Positions 1-12,203 of a stretch of 38,301 nucleotides of DNA are shown piece after piece. The translations under genes and the position numbers were made by a program. Below the pieces are notes generated by a model. The model was not told where the DNA came from. It searched no databases and worked only from the letters and a program-made list of their open reading frames with translations. The stretch is from contig CAJOCL010000015.1 of assembly GCA_905233565.1 (NCBI GenBank), forward strand, positions 1 to 38,301, read 5' to 3'. The DNA is from an uncultured Synergistales bacterium. Lineage in GTDB: Bacteria; Synergistota; Synergistia; Synergistales; Aminobacteriaceae. Numbering within the stretch: the stretch's first letter is position 1; each line of letters opens with the position of its first letter.

Positions 1-58
1 ACAGAACGGTTTTTCGTCCGGCCAACTGCCAAACCTTAACTCGTTAAAGGATATATGT

Positions 59-88
59 ATTATAGCAAGAAAGGAAGTGTAAGCGCAA
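59..88 (-). promoter_or_regulatory. Candidate leftward sigma-70 promoter
   Basis: Read on the minus strand there is TTGCGC (88-83), an 18-nt spacer and TATAAT (64-59). Transcription would start near position 52 and run off the left edge, away from the surface-protein gene at 149. Soon after the start the RNA could form a small hairpin (CCTTTAAC / TTAAGG, about 50-34). The gene or RNA it serves is outside the window. The -35 hexamer coincides with the outer arm of the inverted repeat at 83-141. Confidence 0.4.
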
Positions 89-141
89 TTCCTCTCACGA
101 CTAAAGTTTCTGCCGCTCGCGTGTCGTGAGTATCTTTGCGC
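83..141 (+). other. Two-stem inverted repeat just before the start codon at 149
   Basis: GCGCAA (83-88) pairs with TTGCGC (136-141), and CTCACGAC (94-101) pairs with GTCGTGAG (123-130). Both stems are perfect and are separated by a 5 x 5 internal loop, with a 21-nt apical loop. The structure ends 7 nt before the ATG at 149, and no Shine-Dalgarno sequence is visible between them. In the mRNA it would sit where a ribosome must bind, so it may control translation or serve as a protein-binding palindrome. No known riboswitch consensus was recognised. Confidence 0.5.
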
Positions 142-148
142 AAACTAA

Positions 149-3100
149 ATGATTAAGAGATTTGCGTTTTCGTTAATGTTTGTAATGCTGATTTCGCCGT
201 TTTCATGGGCTGAATATAGCCCTTCATATTCAGGAAGCGGGGACGGTAAAAGCTCAGATTCTCCGCTCTGGATAGTTACGGCGGGGGATTTGCGTACTCT
301 CAGAGATTCAGTAAATAAAGGTTTAGAAACATCAGGGCGTTATTATATTCTTTCAAGGGACATCAACATAACTGAAAGCGAATGGGAAGCCATCGGGAAT
401 CAGTACACGAGTAACAATCAGTACACGAGCAAAGACGCTTTCACGGGACATTTTGACGGCAACAATAAAACTATACATGTTCAGATAAGACAGCTTACGG
501 AAATAGATAGAGGTGATTATCTTTATCAGGACAGGGCTTTATTCGGCTGTATAAGCACTGATGATGATTATGCCGTGAAAAATTTACATGTTGGGGGCTA
601 TGCTTACGGTTACAATGCTGCGGGGCTGGTTTCCTGTTTAATGTCAGGAACAATTGAATACTGTACTTCCTCAGTAGATATTCATGCTTTTGGTACTGTA
701 GACGATGAAGATGTGGTTGATCATTTTAATCTGGAAAAGTATCTATCCTCTAAGATAAACGCCGGAGGATTTGTGGCAATAATGAGGGGCGGAGCAATAA
801 TTAACTGTGATTTCAGCGGTAAAGTATATGCCAATACTGAAACTGAATTGTTCAAAGCACTTGCAGGCGGTATTGTAGGTTGTATGACAGGTAACAGTAA
901 AATTGTAAATTGCAACGTAAAGCATTATGCCTCAATAACATCAACAGGACTTGACACAATCGAGGAGAGTTCAGCCGAAGAGGAAGCACAGCACGATTCA
1001 GCAGGAGGAATAGCAGGTTATGTAAGCGTTGAAGACGTTTATTTTGACGATGACGACGACACAATAACGGGCTGTAATTTCGAGGGCGGAGAGATAACAA
1101 GCACATATTACGCAGGAGGGATTGCAGGTTACTCACGCGGAGGGCAGTACACATACAATTCAGTAGCCTATGACACGCGTATAACCGGGACAGTTACGGC
1201 AGGAGGAATAATCGGGAGTTTAGGCTCTGGCGGATATGTTTACAGCAATGACGTTGGGGACTGCATAGTGTCGGCAGCGTCAAGGGCAGCAGGAGGAATT
1301 GTCGGACTTCTTGAGTTAGGCTATGTTGACACGAACATTTCAACGGCTGCAATAAGGGGTGATGCACCGTATAAGGGCGGTGTTATCGGTGAAATTCATA
1401 ATCACTACGGGACATCAACGAACGTTACGAATAATGAATATAAGGGAGCTGATTACGGGATCGGCCGAGATGAACATGAATATTTGAATATGGATACGGG
1501 CTGTACGAAATTAGCGGATACGCTGTTATATTTCATAACGCCGTCAACACTTCCTGAGGCGAACGAGAATGAGTTATACACGGCAACAATAGAACTAAGC
1601 CAGTCAGCAATACTTGATTTAAGCCCCATACCTTCATGGATGAAGCCCGTGCAGGACGGTGAAATAATAAAAATAAACGGTGTTCCTACAACAACGGGTA
1701 CAACGTCATTCACTTTGAGCGTCAATTACGGTTACCAGACAATAAAGCGGACGTTCTATATCACGGTAAATTCACAGCTTGAAATCAGCAATGTATATGA
1801 TATGACTGTTTCAGTTGATGACTATATAGAAATTGAGCCTGTAATAAGTTCAAGGAATTTTGACATATCACACGCTTCTTTTAACTGGTCAATCGTCAGC
1901 GGTGAACTTCCGTATAATTTGTCAATTGAAGCAAATACGGGGAAAATTTCAGGTTATGTCCGTGAAGCAGGAACGTTTAACTTTTTTATAAAGGCTGAAC
2001 CTGAGAATGTCAGCTTAAATTCTGTGAGTGTATCAATTAACATTACGGTAGACCCCAAACTGACGATAACAACAGAAGAAATTCCATCATATGTAAAAAT
2101 TGGCTATGAATACTCATGTATTCTTGAAACGTCAGTATCTGAGACATCTGATGTATTTTGGTCATTGTTGTCTGGAAGTTTGCCGGACGGTCTGACGCTC
2201 GGGAGCTTTACAGGAGAGATTACTGGTATTCCGACGGCTGTCGGAACATATGAATTTGCGGTTAAGGCGGCTACAGATAATGCTTCAACGGAAAAGACGT
2301 TCACGGTGATAATAACTCCTGCAATAATGATAACGACAGATTCAGTTCTGCCTTGCGCATTTACCGGAGAATTTTATTCTCAGAATATATCTCACGATGT
2401 ACCGCCAGGCAATACTGTGAAATGGGAAATAATATACGACAGTGAATTTCCTGATGGTTTGTCATTTGATTCAGGAATGATAGCAGGAATTGTTGCAGAC
2501 AGGACGGATATTGCAGGAGATTATAATTTCACTGTGCAGATAAGCGCAGGAGTTTACACGGCAAGTAAGGACTTTACGCTGAGTGTAGTTACGTTCATAA
2601 TATCCAATGATGAGCTGGTTGACGGTGTTGTAGGCACAGAATATCATGATGTCCTCGAAGCTGTAACTATTCCTGAAGGTTCTGTTGTATGGTCGGCTGA
2701 CGCGTCATTGCTTCCTTTGGGATTAACGCTGAGCGAAGACGGTACTATTTCAGGAACTCCAACAACTGAGGGAACATATACTTTCACTGTTGAGGCAATA
2801 TCAGGCGATATATCCTGCGAACAGGACTTCACAATAACCATATACCCTGAAATATCTTTTACCAGTACGGATAAATTCCCTGAACGAATAACTGCTGTTA
2901 GGGAATTTTCGTATCAGTTTTCGACAGATGCTGAAGACCCTGAAAATATAACGTGGTCTTACACAGGAACACTTCCCGACGGACTCACGTTAGGAACTTT
3001 GACAGGCGAATTGACGGGAACTCCGACATCTTCAGGAACTTATACGTTCACGGTATATGCGACTAACGGAGCGGCTGTTGCATCGTACACGTTTACTCTG

Positions 3101-5095
3101 ATAGTTAATCCTGCACTGACAATAACAACTGCTTCTGTGCTGCCTTATGCCTTTACGGGTGAAGAGTATTCAGTTACGCTTGAACATGATGCGCCGTCTG
3201 GAAATACTGTAACGTGGCGGAAGATAAGCGGAGATTTACCGACAGGATTTACGCTAAACGAGAACGGAACAATAACGGGTACTAGCGACACAGCAAGTGT
3301 TTATGACTTCACGGTACAGGCAAGCGCAGGAGTTTACACGGCAAGTAAGGACTTTACGCTAAGCGTAGTACATTTCGTTATATCATCAGATACGATCCTT
3401 CCTGACGGCCTTACAGGCGAAGCATATTCTTATGATTTCAAGGTTAAAGGTGTCTCCGAAGACCTCATAACATGGTCAGCGGATAGCTCTGCTCTTCCTT
3501 CAGGATTAAACTTCAGTAGTTCGGGGCAGCTTTCAGGGATTCCGACATCATCAGGAGAATATACATTTACTGTTCTTGCAGAATCAGGCGATATTGTAAT
3601 ATCAAAAGATTTCACACTAACAGTATATTCGCCTATATCTGTAATAGAGCCAGAGGATTTCCCTTTACGCGTAAAAGTAGGCGAGAATTTTTCATATGTA
3701 TTCTCAACGGATGCCTCAAATCCGGAAACTGTAACTTGGTCAGTATCTTCTGGCACACTTCCTGACGGTCTGACACTTGGAAATTTGACAGGTGAGCTTA
3801 CAGGAACGCCGACATCATCAGGAACTTACACATTCACGATACAGGCCTCAAACGGTGTAGCGGTATCTTCATATACGTTCACTATGATAATTAATCCTGC
3901 TCTGTCTATAGTAACTGATTCAATTCTCCCCTACGCAATTACCGGCTCCGATTACTCAGTTACTCTTGAACACGATGCACCTTCAGGAAATACGGTAACA
4001 TGGAAAAAGATTAGCGGTGATCTTCCTTCAGGTTTTTCGTTGAGCGTAGAGGGTAATATTTCTGGAAGTTGTGAAAATGCTGGGACATATACATTCCGTG
4101 TTCAGGCAAGTGCAGGCGTTTATACTGACAGCAAGGACTTCACAATATCAGTCATAGATTTTGATTTTGCTATATCAGCTGATGAAACTCTCCCATATGC
4201 CGTAATAGGCAGGGATTATAATTACAAATTCATTGCTACAGGAATATCAGAAGATTTGATAACATGGTCAGCAGATGAGAATATCCCTTCAGGTTTGACG
4301 ATGTATTCAAGCGGACTGCTTACGGGAACGCCGACAGATTCAGGCCCTCACACATTCACGGTTTACGCTGAGGCAGGGGGTATTACGGTCTCAAAGAGAG
4401 TAACTCTGAACGTCCTATCTTCAATCACGATATTAACATCTTCACCCCTTCCCAATGCTTACATCGGGCGGAATTATCAGCTTTCGTTGTCTCATGATGT
4501 CCCTTCAGGCAGCTCAATGAGCTGGAAAATAATCAGCGGAGATCTTCCTTCAGGTTTCACGCTTAATTCTCAGACTGGGATTATTTCGGGAGTTACGAAT
4601 GTAGTAAAAGTTTATGATTTCACCGTTGAATTAACGGCAGGATTGACGACAAGCAAGGATTTCAGGCTGCCGGTTGTATATGCTGATTCCGGCACTGCTT
4701 CAGATGATGCAGGCTCAGTGTCAATATTAACGTCTTCCCTTCCGTCAGGAGTTTTGGGACAAGAATATTATGCTGTTCTTGAGTCTTTCCCGTCAGGTGC
4801 TTCATGGTCTCAGAACGGCGGAATAATACCGCCCGGCTTAACCCTCAGTTCTGACGGAACAATCTCGGGAATCCCTTCGGTTGCGGGGACATTCTCATTC
4901 TATGCTGCTGCATCGGCGACATCGTATAAATCCTCAAACAGGCAGTACAGCGTAACGATAGCGCAGTCATCAGGTGAAGACGGAGAAGGAGGAATTAAAA
5001 CAAAATCATCAGGAGGCGGAGGAGGCTGTGATTCAGTTTCGGGTGTTGTTCCGTTGATTTTGTCGTTTGTCTTTGTAGTCTGCAAAAAAAAGTGA
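149..5095 (+). CDS. Giant secreted GLUG/He_PIG-repeat surface protein with Synergist-CTERM anchor
   Basis: This is a 1648-residue exported protein, probably displayed on the cell surface as an adhesin or binding protein; the ligand is unknown. Residues 1-21 are a signal peptide (two basic residues, hydrophobic core, SWA cleavage site). Residues of about 25-455 form a beta-rich region with repeated GGI-A/V-G-type segments like the GLUG motif. From about 457 to 1607 there are 13 putative-Ig units of about 85-95 residues, each with a W-S-x-x-S-G-x-LP-x-GL core, then G-x-I/L-x-G-x-P and a closing F-T-V strand. Units 3-11 form three copies of an A-B-C triplet. The tail (about 1620-1648) has GGGGGCD, a hydrophobic stretch and KKK, matching the Synergist-CTERM sorting layout. 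No Shine-Dalgarno precedes the ATG. It is a paralogue of 35318-38131, which lacks this tail. The function is inferred from architecture only. Confidence 0.9.
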   Translation: MIKRFAFSLMFVMLISPFSWAEYSPSYSGSGDGKSSDSPLWIVTAGDLRTLRDSVNKGLETSGRYYILSRDINITESEWEAIGNQYTSNNQYTSKDAFTGHFDGNNKTIHVQIRQLTEIDRGDYLYQDRALFGCISTDDDYAVKNLHVGGYAYGYNAAGLVSCLMSGTIEYCTSSVDIHAFGTVDDEDVVDHFNLEKYLSSKINAGGFVAIMRGGAIINCDFSGKVYANTETELFKALAGGIVGCMTGNSKIVNCNVKHYASITSTGLDTIEESSAEEEAQHDSAGGIAGYVSVEDVYFDDDDDTITGCNFEGGEITSTYYAGGIAGYSRGGQYTYNSVAYDTRITGTVTAGGIIGSLGSGGYVYSNDVGDCIVSAASRAAGGIVGLLELGYVDTNISTAAIRGDAPYKGGVIGEIHNHYGTSTNVTNNEYKGADYGIGRDEHEYLNMDTGCTKLADTLLYFITPSTLPEANENELYTATIELSQSAILDLSPIPSWMKPVQDGEIIKINGVPTTTGTTSFTLSVNYGYQTIKRTFYITVNSQLEISNVYDMTVSVDDYIEIEPVISSRNFDISHASFNWSIVSGELPYNLSIEANTGKISGYVREAGTFNFFIKAEPENVSLNSVSVSINITVDPKLTITTEEIPSYVKIGYEYSCILETSVSETSDVFWSLLSGSLPDGLTLGSFTGEITGIPTAVGTYEFAVKAATDNASTEKTFTVIITPAIMITTDSVLPCAFTGEFYSQNISHDVPPGNTVKWEIIYDSEFPDGLSFDSGMIAGIVADRTDIAGDYNFTVQISAGVYTASKDFTLSVVTFIISNDELVDGVVGTEYHDVLEAVTIPEGSVVWSADASLLPLGLTLSEDGTISGTPTTEGTYTFTVEAISGDISCEQDFTITIYPEISFTSTDKFPERITAVREFSYQFSTDAEDPENITWSYTGTLPDGLTLGTLTGELTGTPTSSGTYTFTVYATNGAAVASYTFTLIVNPALTITTASVLPYAFTGEEYSVTLEHDAPSGNTVTWRKISGDLPTGFTLNENGTITGTSDTASVYDFTVQASAGVYTASKDFTLSVVHFVISSDTILPDGLTGEAYSYDFKVKGVSEDLITWSADSSALPSGLNFSSSGQLSGIPTSSGEYTFTVLAESGDIVISKDFTLTVYSPISVIEPEDFPLRVKVGENFSYVFSTDASNPETVTWSVSSGTLPDGLTLGNLTGELTGTPTSSGTYTFTIQASNGVAVSSYTFTMIINPALSIVTDSILPYAITGSDYSVTLEHDAPSGNTVTWKKISGDLPSGFSLSVEGNISGSCENAGTYTFRVQASAGVYTDSKDFTISVIDFDFAISADETLPYAVIGRDYNYKFIATGISEDLITWSADENIPSGLTMYSSGLLTGTPTDSGPHTFTVYAEAGGITVSKRVTLNVLSSITILTSSPLPNAYIGRNYQLSLSHDVPSGSSMSWKIISGDLPSGFTLNSQTGIISGVTNVVKVYDFTVELTAGLTTSKDFRLPVVYADSGTASDDAGSVSILTSSLPSGVLGQEYYAVLESFPSGASWSQNGGIIPPGLTLSSDGTISGIPSVAGTFSFYAAASATSYKSSNRQYSVTIAQSSGEDGEGGIKTKSSGGGGGCDSVSGVVPLILSFVFVVCKKK
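2057..4420 (+). repeat. Three tandem copies of a ~785-bp coding super-repeat
   Basis: Units 3-11 of the surface protein at 149-5095 form three consecutive triplets, at 2057-2848, 2849-3631 and 3632-4420 (792, 783 and 789 bp). In each, the first unit carries LPDGLTLG, the second xLPxAxTG...HD-PxGNTV and the third a W-SAD motif. At DNA level a 39-nt block is identical at 2542-2580 and 3322-3360, exactly 780 bp apart, and a diverged copy lies near 4106. A further B-type unit starts at 4421. This points to duplication of 3-unit blocks and makes the locus a likely site of length variation. Confidence 0.75.
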
Positions 5096-5103
5096 AAATA
5101 TAA

Positions 5104-5140
5104 TACTCTCTCTGAGCAATTTTCAGAGGGAGCATTTTTT
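5104..5140 (+). terminator. Rho-independent terminator after the giant surface protein
   Basis: CTCTCTGA pairs with TCAGAGGGAG (one bulged G) around a short AT-rich loop and is followed by CATTTTTT. It lies 9 nt after the TGA at 5093-5095 and just before the ribosome binding site of the small antitoxin-like gene at 5156. Confidence 0.7.
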
Positions 5141-5155
5141 ATCGGAGGTTTGAAT

Positions 5156-5320
5156 ATGCAAATATTGGACACGAAAAAAAGAATAAAAATATTTCGGGAG
5201 TTTCCGCTTCCTGTTGAAATATCTGCAAATACGTTAAGCATGATGGATAAATCCGTTGATAACTTAAAAGCCGGGATAGTTTCAGAGCCGGTTGATCTAT
5301 CAGATTTTTCAGGTGAATAA
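5156..5320 (+). CDS. Small antitoxin-like protein (54 aa)
   Basis: This short intact ORF begins at ATG 5156, 8 nt after a strong GGAGG at 5143-5147, and ends at TAA 5318-5320. It encodes 54 residues with a basic N-terminus (MQILDTKKRIKIF), a central LPVEIS and an acidic tail (EPVDLSDF). Size, charge layout and tight coupling to a following broken gene resemble antitoxins of type II toxin-antitoxin pairs. The next ATG follows the stop codon directly. The antitoxin assignment is by layout, not by a firmly recognised family. Because the partner gene is broken, this may be a surviving solo antitoxin. Confidence 0.5.
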   Translation: MQILDTKKRIKIFREFPLPVEISANTLSMMDKSVDNLKAGIVSEPVDLSDFSGE

Positions 5321-5469
5321 ATGTATAACATACAGCCGGGCGAATTTTCTGGGCTTACGGCTCTGAGCGCGGCGATATAACAATTCTGGCTATAGAGCCT
5401 CACCCTAATGACAAGTCAAATTCTTACGACAAAATAACTCTGTCATCAATGGGCGAAATCATTAGTTAG
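5321..5469 (+). pseudogene. Remnant of a RelE/ParE-like toxin gene
   Basis: ATG 5321 abuts the antitoxin-like stop codon and opens a frame of only 19 residues (to TAA 5378-5380). The +2-shifted frame over 5341-5469 reads RIFWAYGSERGDITILAIE, then PHPNDKSN and a short tail to TAG 5467-5469. The hydrophobic strand pattern with a terminal IEPHP segment looks like the last strands of a RelE/ParE-fold toxin. About 50-60 residues of a normal 90-110-residue toxin are missing and the frame is shifted, so the gene is probably inactive. The family is inferred from the strand pattern only. Confidence 0.45.
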
Positions 5470-5632
5470 CAGATTAATTTTTCAGCTTGTTAAACGCTGA
5501 TTAAAAATGTAGAATTTTACCATCTGCCCAAATAACGGGAAATTAAATTGAATTTAGGATTAATGTAAATCAAATAACAAGACCCTTCCTTATTTTGGGA
5601 TATAAATTCACAGAAAGGATAATTATTTTATT
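5470..5632. other. AT-rich intergenic region before rny
   Basis: About 160 bases without a gene. There is an imperfect inverted repeat near 5483-5512 (TTTTTCAGC / GCTGATTAAAAA) that could be a weak two-way terminator. A possible TATAAA (-10-like) lies at 5601-5606, without a convincing -35. GAAAGGA at 5614-5620 is the probable ribosome binding site for rny, 12 nt before its ATG. Confidence 0.35.
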
Positions 5633-7165
5633 ATGCAGTTAGTTGTGTTGGTTTTATCATCATTCGTTGCCGGCTCTGCTTTCGGTTATGCAGTTCTTAG
5701 GGCATTGGACAACTCCCGGTTAAACGGAACAAGGAAACAAATAAGCAGTATGCTTAAAGAAGCCGAAGACAATTCCGAACGCATTAAACAGGCAAAAATC
5801 ACGGAAACACGCGAGGAAGTCAACCGAATGCGTCAGGAAGCCCAGAAGGAAATCAAGGAACGGCGGAGCGAAATTCAGCGGACTGAGCGGAAACTTGAAC
5901 AGAAAGAAGACAATCTGGACAAGAAAATCGAACGGGTAACACACAAAGAAGACGAGCTTAAATCAAGACATGAGGAACTTGAAAAACGCCGCGCAGCCCT
6001 CGAAGACACTATCAGGCATCAGGAAGAAAAACTTCAGGAAATCGCCGCAATGACACGGGAAGAAGCTCAGGAAATTCTCATCAGCAGAACAGAAGCAGAC
6101 GCAAAGCACATAATCGGCCTTAAATTAAAAGAACTTGAGGAAAACGCCCAGCGTGAAGCCGACAGAAAAGCACGGGATATTATCATCGGCGCAATGCAGA
6201 GATGTGTTGTCGAAAGTGCAGGAGAATCAAGCATAAGCGTTGTACCTTTGCCCTCAGAAGAAATGAAGGGCAGAATTATAGGCCGTGAAGGGCGCAATAT
6301 CCGTACATTCGAGAGCCTTACGGGTGTTGATTTAATAATTGACGATACGCCCGAAGCCGTAACCCTTTCAAGTTTTGACCCGATACGCCGCGAAATTGCA
6401 AGGAGAGCTATGGAGCGTCTTGTTGTTGACGGCAGAATACACCCTGCAAGAATCGAGGAATTAATCGAAAAGGCCGCCCATGATATAGATGACGAGATGA
6501 TCAGCGAGGGCGAGAACGTAATACTTGAACTCGGTATAAAGAACATGAATAACGAACTTGTAAGGACTTTAGGACAGCTGAAATTCAGATACAGTTACGG
6601 TCAGAACGTTTTGTCGCACAGCATGGAAGTTGCCCAGATAGCAGGAATTATAGCGGCTGAATTGGGGCTTGATGAGGAAATTGCAAGGAGAGCAGGATTG
6701 CTTCACGACATCGGGAAGGCTATAGACCGTCAGACAGAAGGCCCCCATGCTGAAATCGGCGCGGATTTAGCCCGAAGATTGGGTGAACGTCCCGAGATTG
6801 TCAGCTGCATAGCAAGTCATCATGATAATCTTGAAGTCAGCTCAATTTATGAAGTCATAGTTTCAGTAGCTGACGCAATAAGCGCATCAAGACCCGGCGC
6901 AAGGCGTGAAAGTATAGACGCTTACATAAAGAGGCTTGACAAGCTCGAGGAAATTGCAAGCAGCTTTGACGGTGTAACTAAGGCTTACGCAATGCAGGCC
7001 GGGCGTGAGGTCCGTGTAGTTCTTGACGCAGGGAAGACGGATGACGGAACTGTTCATAAATTAGCTTTCGATATTGCGAGACGGGTTGAGTCAGAATTAA
7101 AATATCCCGGCCAGATACGTGTAAGCGTAACTAGAGAGACTAAGGCGGCCGAGTTTGCAAAATGA
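5633..7165 (+). CDS. rny: Ribonuclease Y
   Basis: This is a membrane-anchored endoribonuclease that starts mRNA decay, usually cutting 5'-monophosphorylated transcripts. The 510-residue length is typical. Residues 1-25 are a single membrane anchor. Residues of about 28-190 are a highly charged coiled coil. A KH RNA-binding domain follows (about 200-270) with its G-x-x-G loop as GREG at 217-220. The HD phosphohydrolase domain has its metal-binding pair at H358-D359 in LLHDIGKAID. The stop codon overlaps the ATG of the ymdB-like gene by 4 nt. That pairing is also found in Bacillus (rny/ymdA-ymdB), so the two are probably translationally coupled. Confidence 0.97.
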   Translation: MQLVVLVLSSFVAGSAFGYAVLRALDNSRLNGTRKQISSMLKEAEDNSERIKQAKITETREEVNRMRQEAQKEIKERRSEIQRTERKLEQKEDNLDKKIERVTHKEDELKSRHEELEKRRAALEDTIRHQEEKLQEIAAMTREEAQEILISRTEADAKHIIGLKLKELEENAQREADRKARDIIIGAMQRCVVESAGESSISVVPLPSEEMKGRIIGREGRNIRTFESLTGVDLIIDDTPEAVTLSSFDPIRREIARRAMERLVVDGRIHPARIEELIEKAAHDIDDEMISEGENVILELGIKNMNNELVRTLGQLKFRYSYGQNVLSHSMEVAQIAGIIAAELGLDEEIARRAGLLHDIGKAIDRQTEGPHAEIGADLARRLGERPEIVSCIASHHDNLEVSSIYEVIVSVADAISASRPGARRESIDAYIKRLDKLEEIASSFDGVTKAYAMQAGREVRVVLDAGKTDDGTVHKLAFDIARRVESELKYPGQIRVSVTRETKAAEFAK

Positions 7166-7959
7166 GAATATTATTTTCAGGCGATGTTGCGTGGAACACC
7201 GGAAGGAACGCCCTCGCCCTTTCACTTCCTGTTATAAAGCGCGAATACGGCAGTTTTGACTTTATCATCGTGAACTGTGAGAACGCCGCGCACGGCAAGG
7301 GAATGACCGACAAAATTTTCAATGAATTTCTTGAACTCGGTGTTGATGCCATGACTTCAGGGAATCACATTTGGGATAAGCCGTTATTTTTTTCGACACT
7401 TGATTCTGAAACTCGTGTGTTCAGGCCGGCTAACTATCCTGCTTCATGTCCGGGACAGGGACACGGGATAATCGAACGCAAGGGCAGGCGTTTGGGCATT
7501 CTGAATCTCGAAGGACAGGTTTTTATGCCTCCGATAGATTCGCCGTTTGCGTGTGCAGATGTTCTTGTTGACGAATTGAAATCGAGGGGCGGTGAAAATT
7601 TGCCGATCTTCGTTGATTTTCACGCTGAAGCAACGAGTGAAAAACAGGCCATGTCTTATTGGCTTGACGGAAGAGTTAGCGCGGTTGTCGGGACACATAC
7701 GCATGTTCAGACGGCGGATGAAAGAATTTTGCCTCATGGTACGGCTTATATTTCTGACGCGGGAATGACGGGAGGCCATGAGGGTATTTTAGGCGTTAAA
7801 TACGGCTCAGTTATGCCGAAATTCATTCAGGGGCTGCCCTGCAAGTTCGAGGCAAGTGTTGACGGTGCAGCCTTCAACGGGGTAATTATTGAAATTGATG
7901 ACTCTACGGGTCTTTCAACGGGTATAAAAAGAATACAGCTCCCTGTTGACATAAGTTAA
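7162..7959 (+). CDS. ymdB: YmdB-family metallophosphoesterase
   Basis: This 265-residue protein belongs to the TIGR00282 calcineurin-like phosphoesterase family. Bacillus YmdB hydrolyses 2',3'-cyclic nucleotides and affects development and biofilm genes. Residues at the expected di-metal ligand positions are visible: D8 (FSGDVAW), E40-N41, N68-H69 (SGNHIWDK), H154 (FHAEATSEK) and the H179-x-H181 pair (GTHTHVQTADER). It overlaps rny by 4 nt and is cytoplasmic (no signal peptide). Transcription probably ends at the shared terminator at 7964-8025. Confidence 0.93.
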   Translation: MRILFSGDVAWNTGRNALALSLPVIKREYGSFDFIIVNCENAAHGKGMTDKIFNEFLELGVDAMTSGNHIWDKPLFFSTLDSETRVFRPANYPASCPGQGHGIIERKGRRLGILNLEGQVFMPPIDSPFACADVLVDELKSRGGENLPIFVDFHAEATSEKQAMSYWLDGRVSAVVGTHTHVQTADERILPHGTAYISDAGMTGGHEGILGVKYGSVMPKFIQGLPCKFEASVDGAAFNGVIIEIDDSTGLSTGIKRIQLPVDIS

Positions 7960-7963
7960 TCGG

Positions 7964-8023
7964 CAAAAAAACCCCCGCTTCTGTCGCTTGCACACCGTAG
8001 GCATAAGACATAAGCGGGGTAGT

Positions 8024-8025
<2 letters not shown>
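7964..8025. terminator. Bidirectional terminator between convergent operons
   Basis: CCCCGCTT (7973-7980) and AAGCGGGG (8012-8019) form a perfect 8-bp stem with a 31-nt loop. An A7 run on the left gives a good T-tract for leftward transcripts, and TAGTTTATCTTTT on the right gives a weaker one for rightward transcripts. It lies between the rny-ymdB and ribA-ribH-serS-tagA units, which converge here, and touches the stop codon of the leftward gene. Confidence 0.75.
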
Positions 8026-11451
<3,426 letters not shown>

Positions 11452-11475
11452 TGTAATATTATCTCCTTAATTAAA

Positions 11476-12129
11476 TTAATTTGCGCTGAATATATGACCC
11501 ATGCGCCTTGCTTTTGTGCCTAAATATTTATCATTATACTCATTAGGTTTTATGACAATCGGGACGCGTTCGGTGATTTCGATTCCGTATTCCTCAAGCC
11601 CTGAGATTTTTCCCGGATTATTAGTCATCAGCCTTATACGTTTTAAGCCCAAGTCTTTTAGAATTTCGGCACCCGTCCCGTATTCTCTCATGTCGGGCGG
11701 AAATCCTAAAGCTACATTCGCGTCAACAGTATCAAGTCCCTCGTCCTGCAGCTTATAGGCTCTTAACTTGTTGAGCAGGCCGATTCCCCTTCCTTCCTGA
11801 CGCATATAGAGCAATGCCCCGCGCCCCTCGTCAGCAATCATTTTAAGTGCCGTATGAAGCTGAGGCCCGCAGTCACATCTTAACGAACCTAAAACATCGC
11901 CGGTGAAACACTCGCTGTGTACCCGGACTAATACAGGCTCAGGAGTATTTATATTTCCCATGACAAGTGCTAAATGTGTGTGTGAATCGTCATCCTGAGT
12001 TATGCTTCTGTACGCGCTGACGCTGAAAGTTCCCCATTCAGTAGGTATGGGGACAGTTAATTTTTTTTCGACACGTTTATATTCATTTTTTCTGATTATT
12101 ATTTCGTGTTCGTATTTATGACAGTCCAA
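11476..12129 (-). CDS. ribA: GTP cyclohydrolase II (monofunctional)
   Basis: This enzyme opens GTP to 2,5-diamino-6-ribosylamino-pyrimidinone phosphate, the first riboflavin step. The zinc site is clear in [15 protein letters not shown], with the 11- and 13-residue Cys spacing of E. coli Rib[20 protein letters not shown] and [15 protein letters not shown] are also typical. Unlike the common RibBA fusion there is no DHBP synthase domain. The frame is open back to GTG 12222 (248 aa), but that stretch is very AT-rich, has no ribosome binding site, contains a TATAAT on the same strand (12174-12169) and would leave 5 bp to the divergent gene. TTG 12129 behind GAGG gives 217 residues, close to the family length, so I prefer it. 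The ORF is certain; the start is not. Confidence 0.9.
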   Translation of the reverse strand: MDCHKYEHEIIIRKNEYKRVEKKLTVPIPTEWGTFSVSAYRSITQDDDSHTHLALVMGNINTPEPVLVRVHSECFTGDVLGSLRCDCGPQLHTALKMIADEGRGALLYMRQEGRGIGLLNKLRAYKLQDEGLDTVDANVALGFPPDMREYGTGAEILKDLGLKRIRLMTNNPGKISGLEEYGIEITERVPIVIKPNEYNDKYLGTKARRMGHIFSAN

Positions 12130-12194
12130 TAATTCCTCATCTCTCTTTGCAAGAGTTATATTAACATAATTATAGAAAAAGTATTTAATATTGC

Positions 12195-12203
12195 TGTTAT
12201 AAT
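12195..12203 (+). promoter_or_regulatory. Extended -10 element for the 12228-13634 unit
   Basis: TGTTATAAT is a perfect extended -10 motif (TG-n-TATAAT) and would start transcription near 12210, upstream of the GTG/TTG starts of the small secreted protein. No good -35 is visible, which an extended -10 can tolerate. It lies inside the longest possible reading frame of the divergent ribA gene, which argues that ribA starts further in. Confidence 0.4.

Noticed and set aside
1-141. Cyclic-di-GMP (GEMM) riboswitch before a surface-protein gene
   Set aside because: The conserved GEMM core and tetraloop-receptor sequences are not present; only simple palindromes are visible.
1450-4700. Regularly spaced similar sequences that could suggest a CRISPR or minisatellite array
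   Set aside because: The period is 250-290 bp (785 bp for the triplets), the reading frame is kept throughout and the repeats encode Ig-like units; there are no short identical repeats with unique spacers.
4900-5403. A 167-residue minus-strand frame across the end of the giant surface protein
   Set aside because: It is an antisense shadow of a repeat-rich gene and lacks a ribosome binding site or recognisable domain; the overlapping plus-strand gene and terminator are clear.
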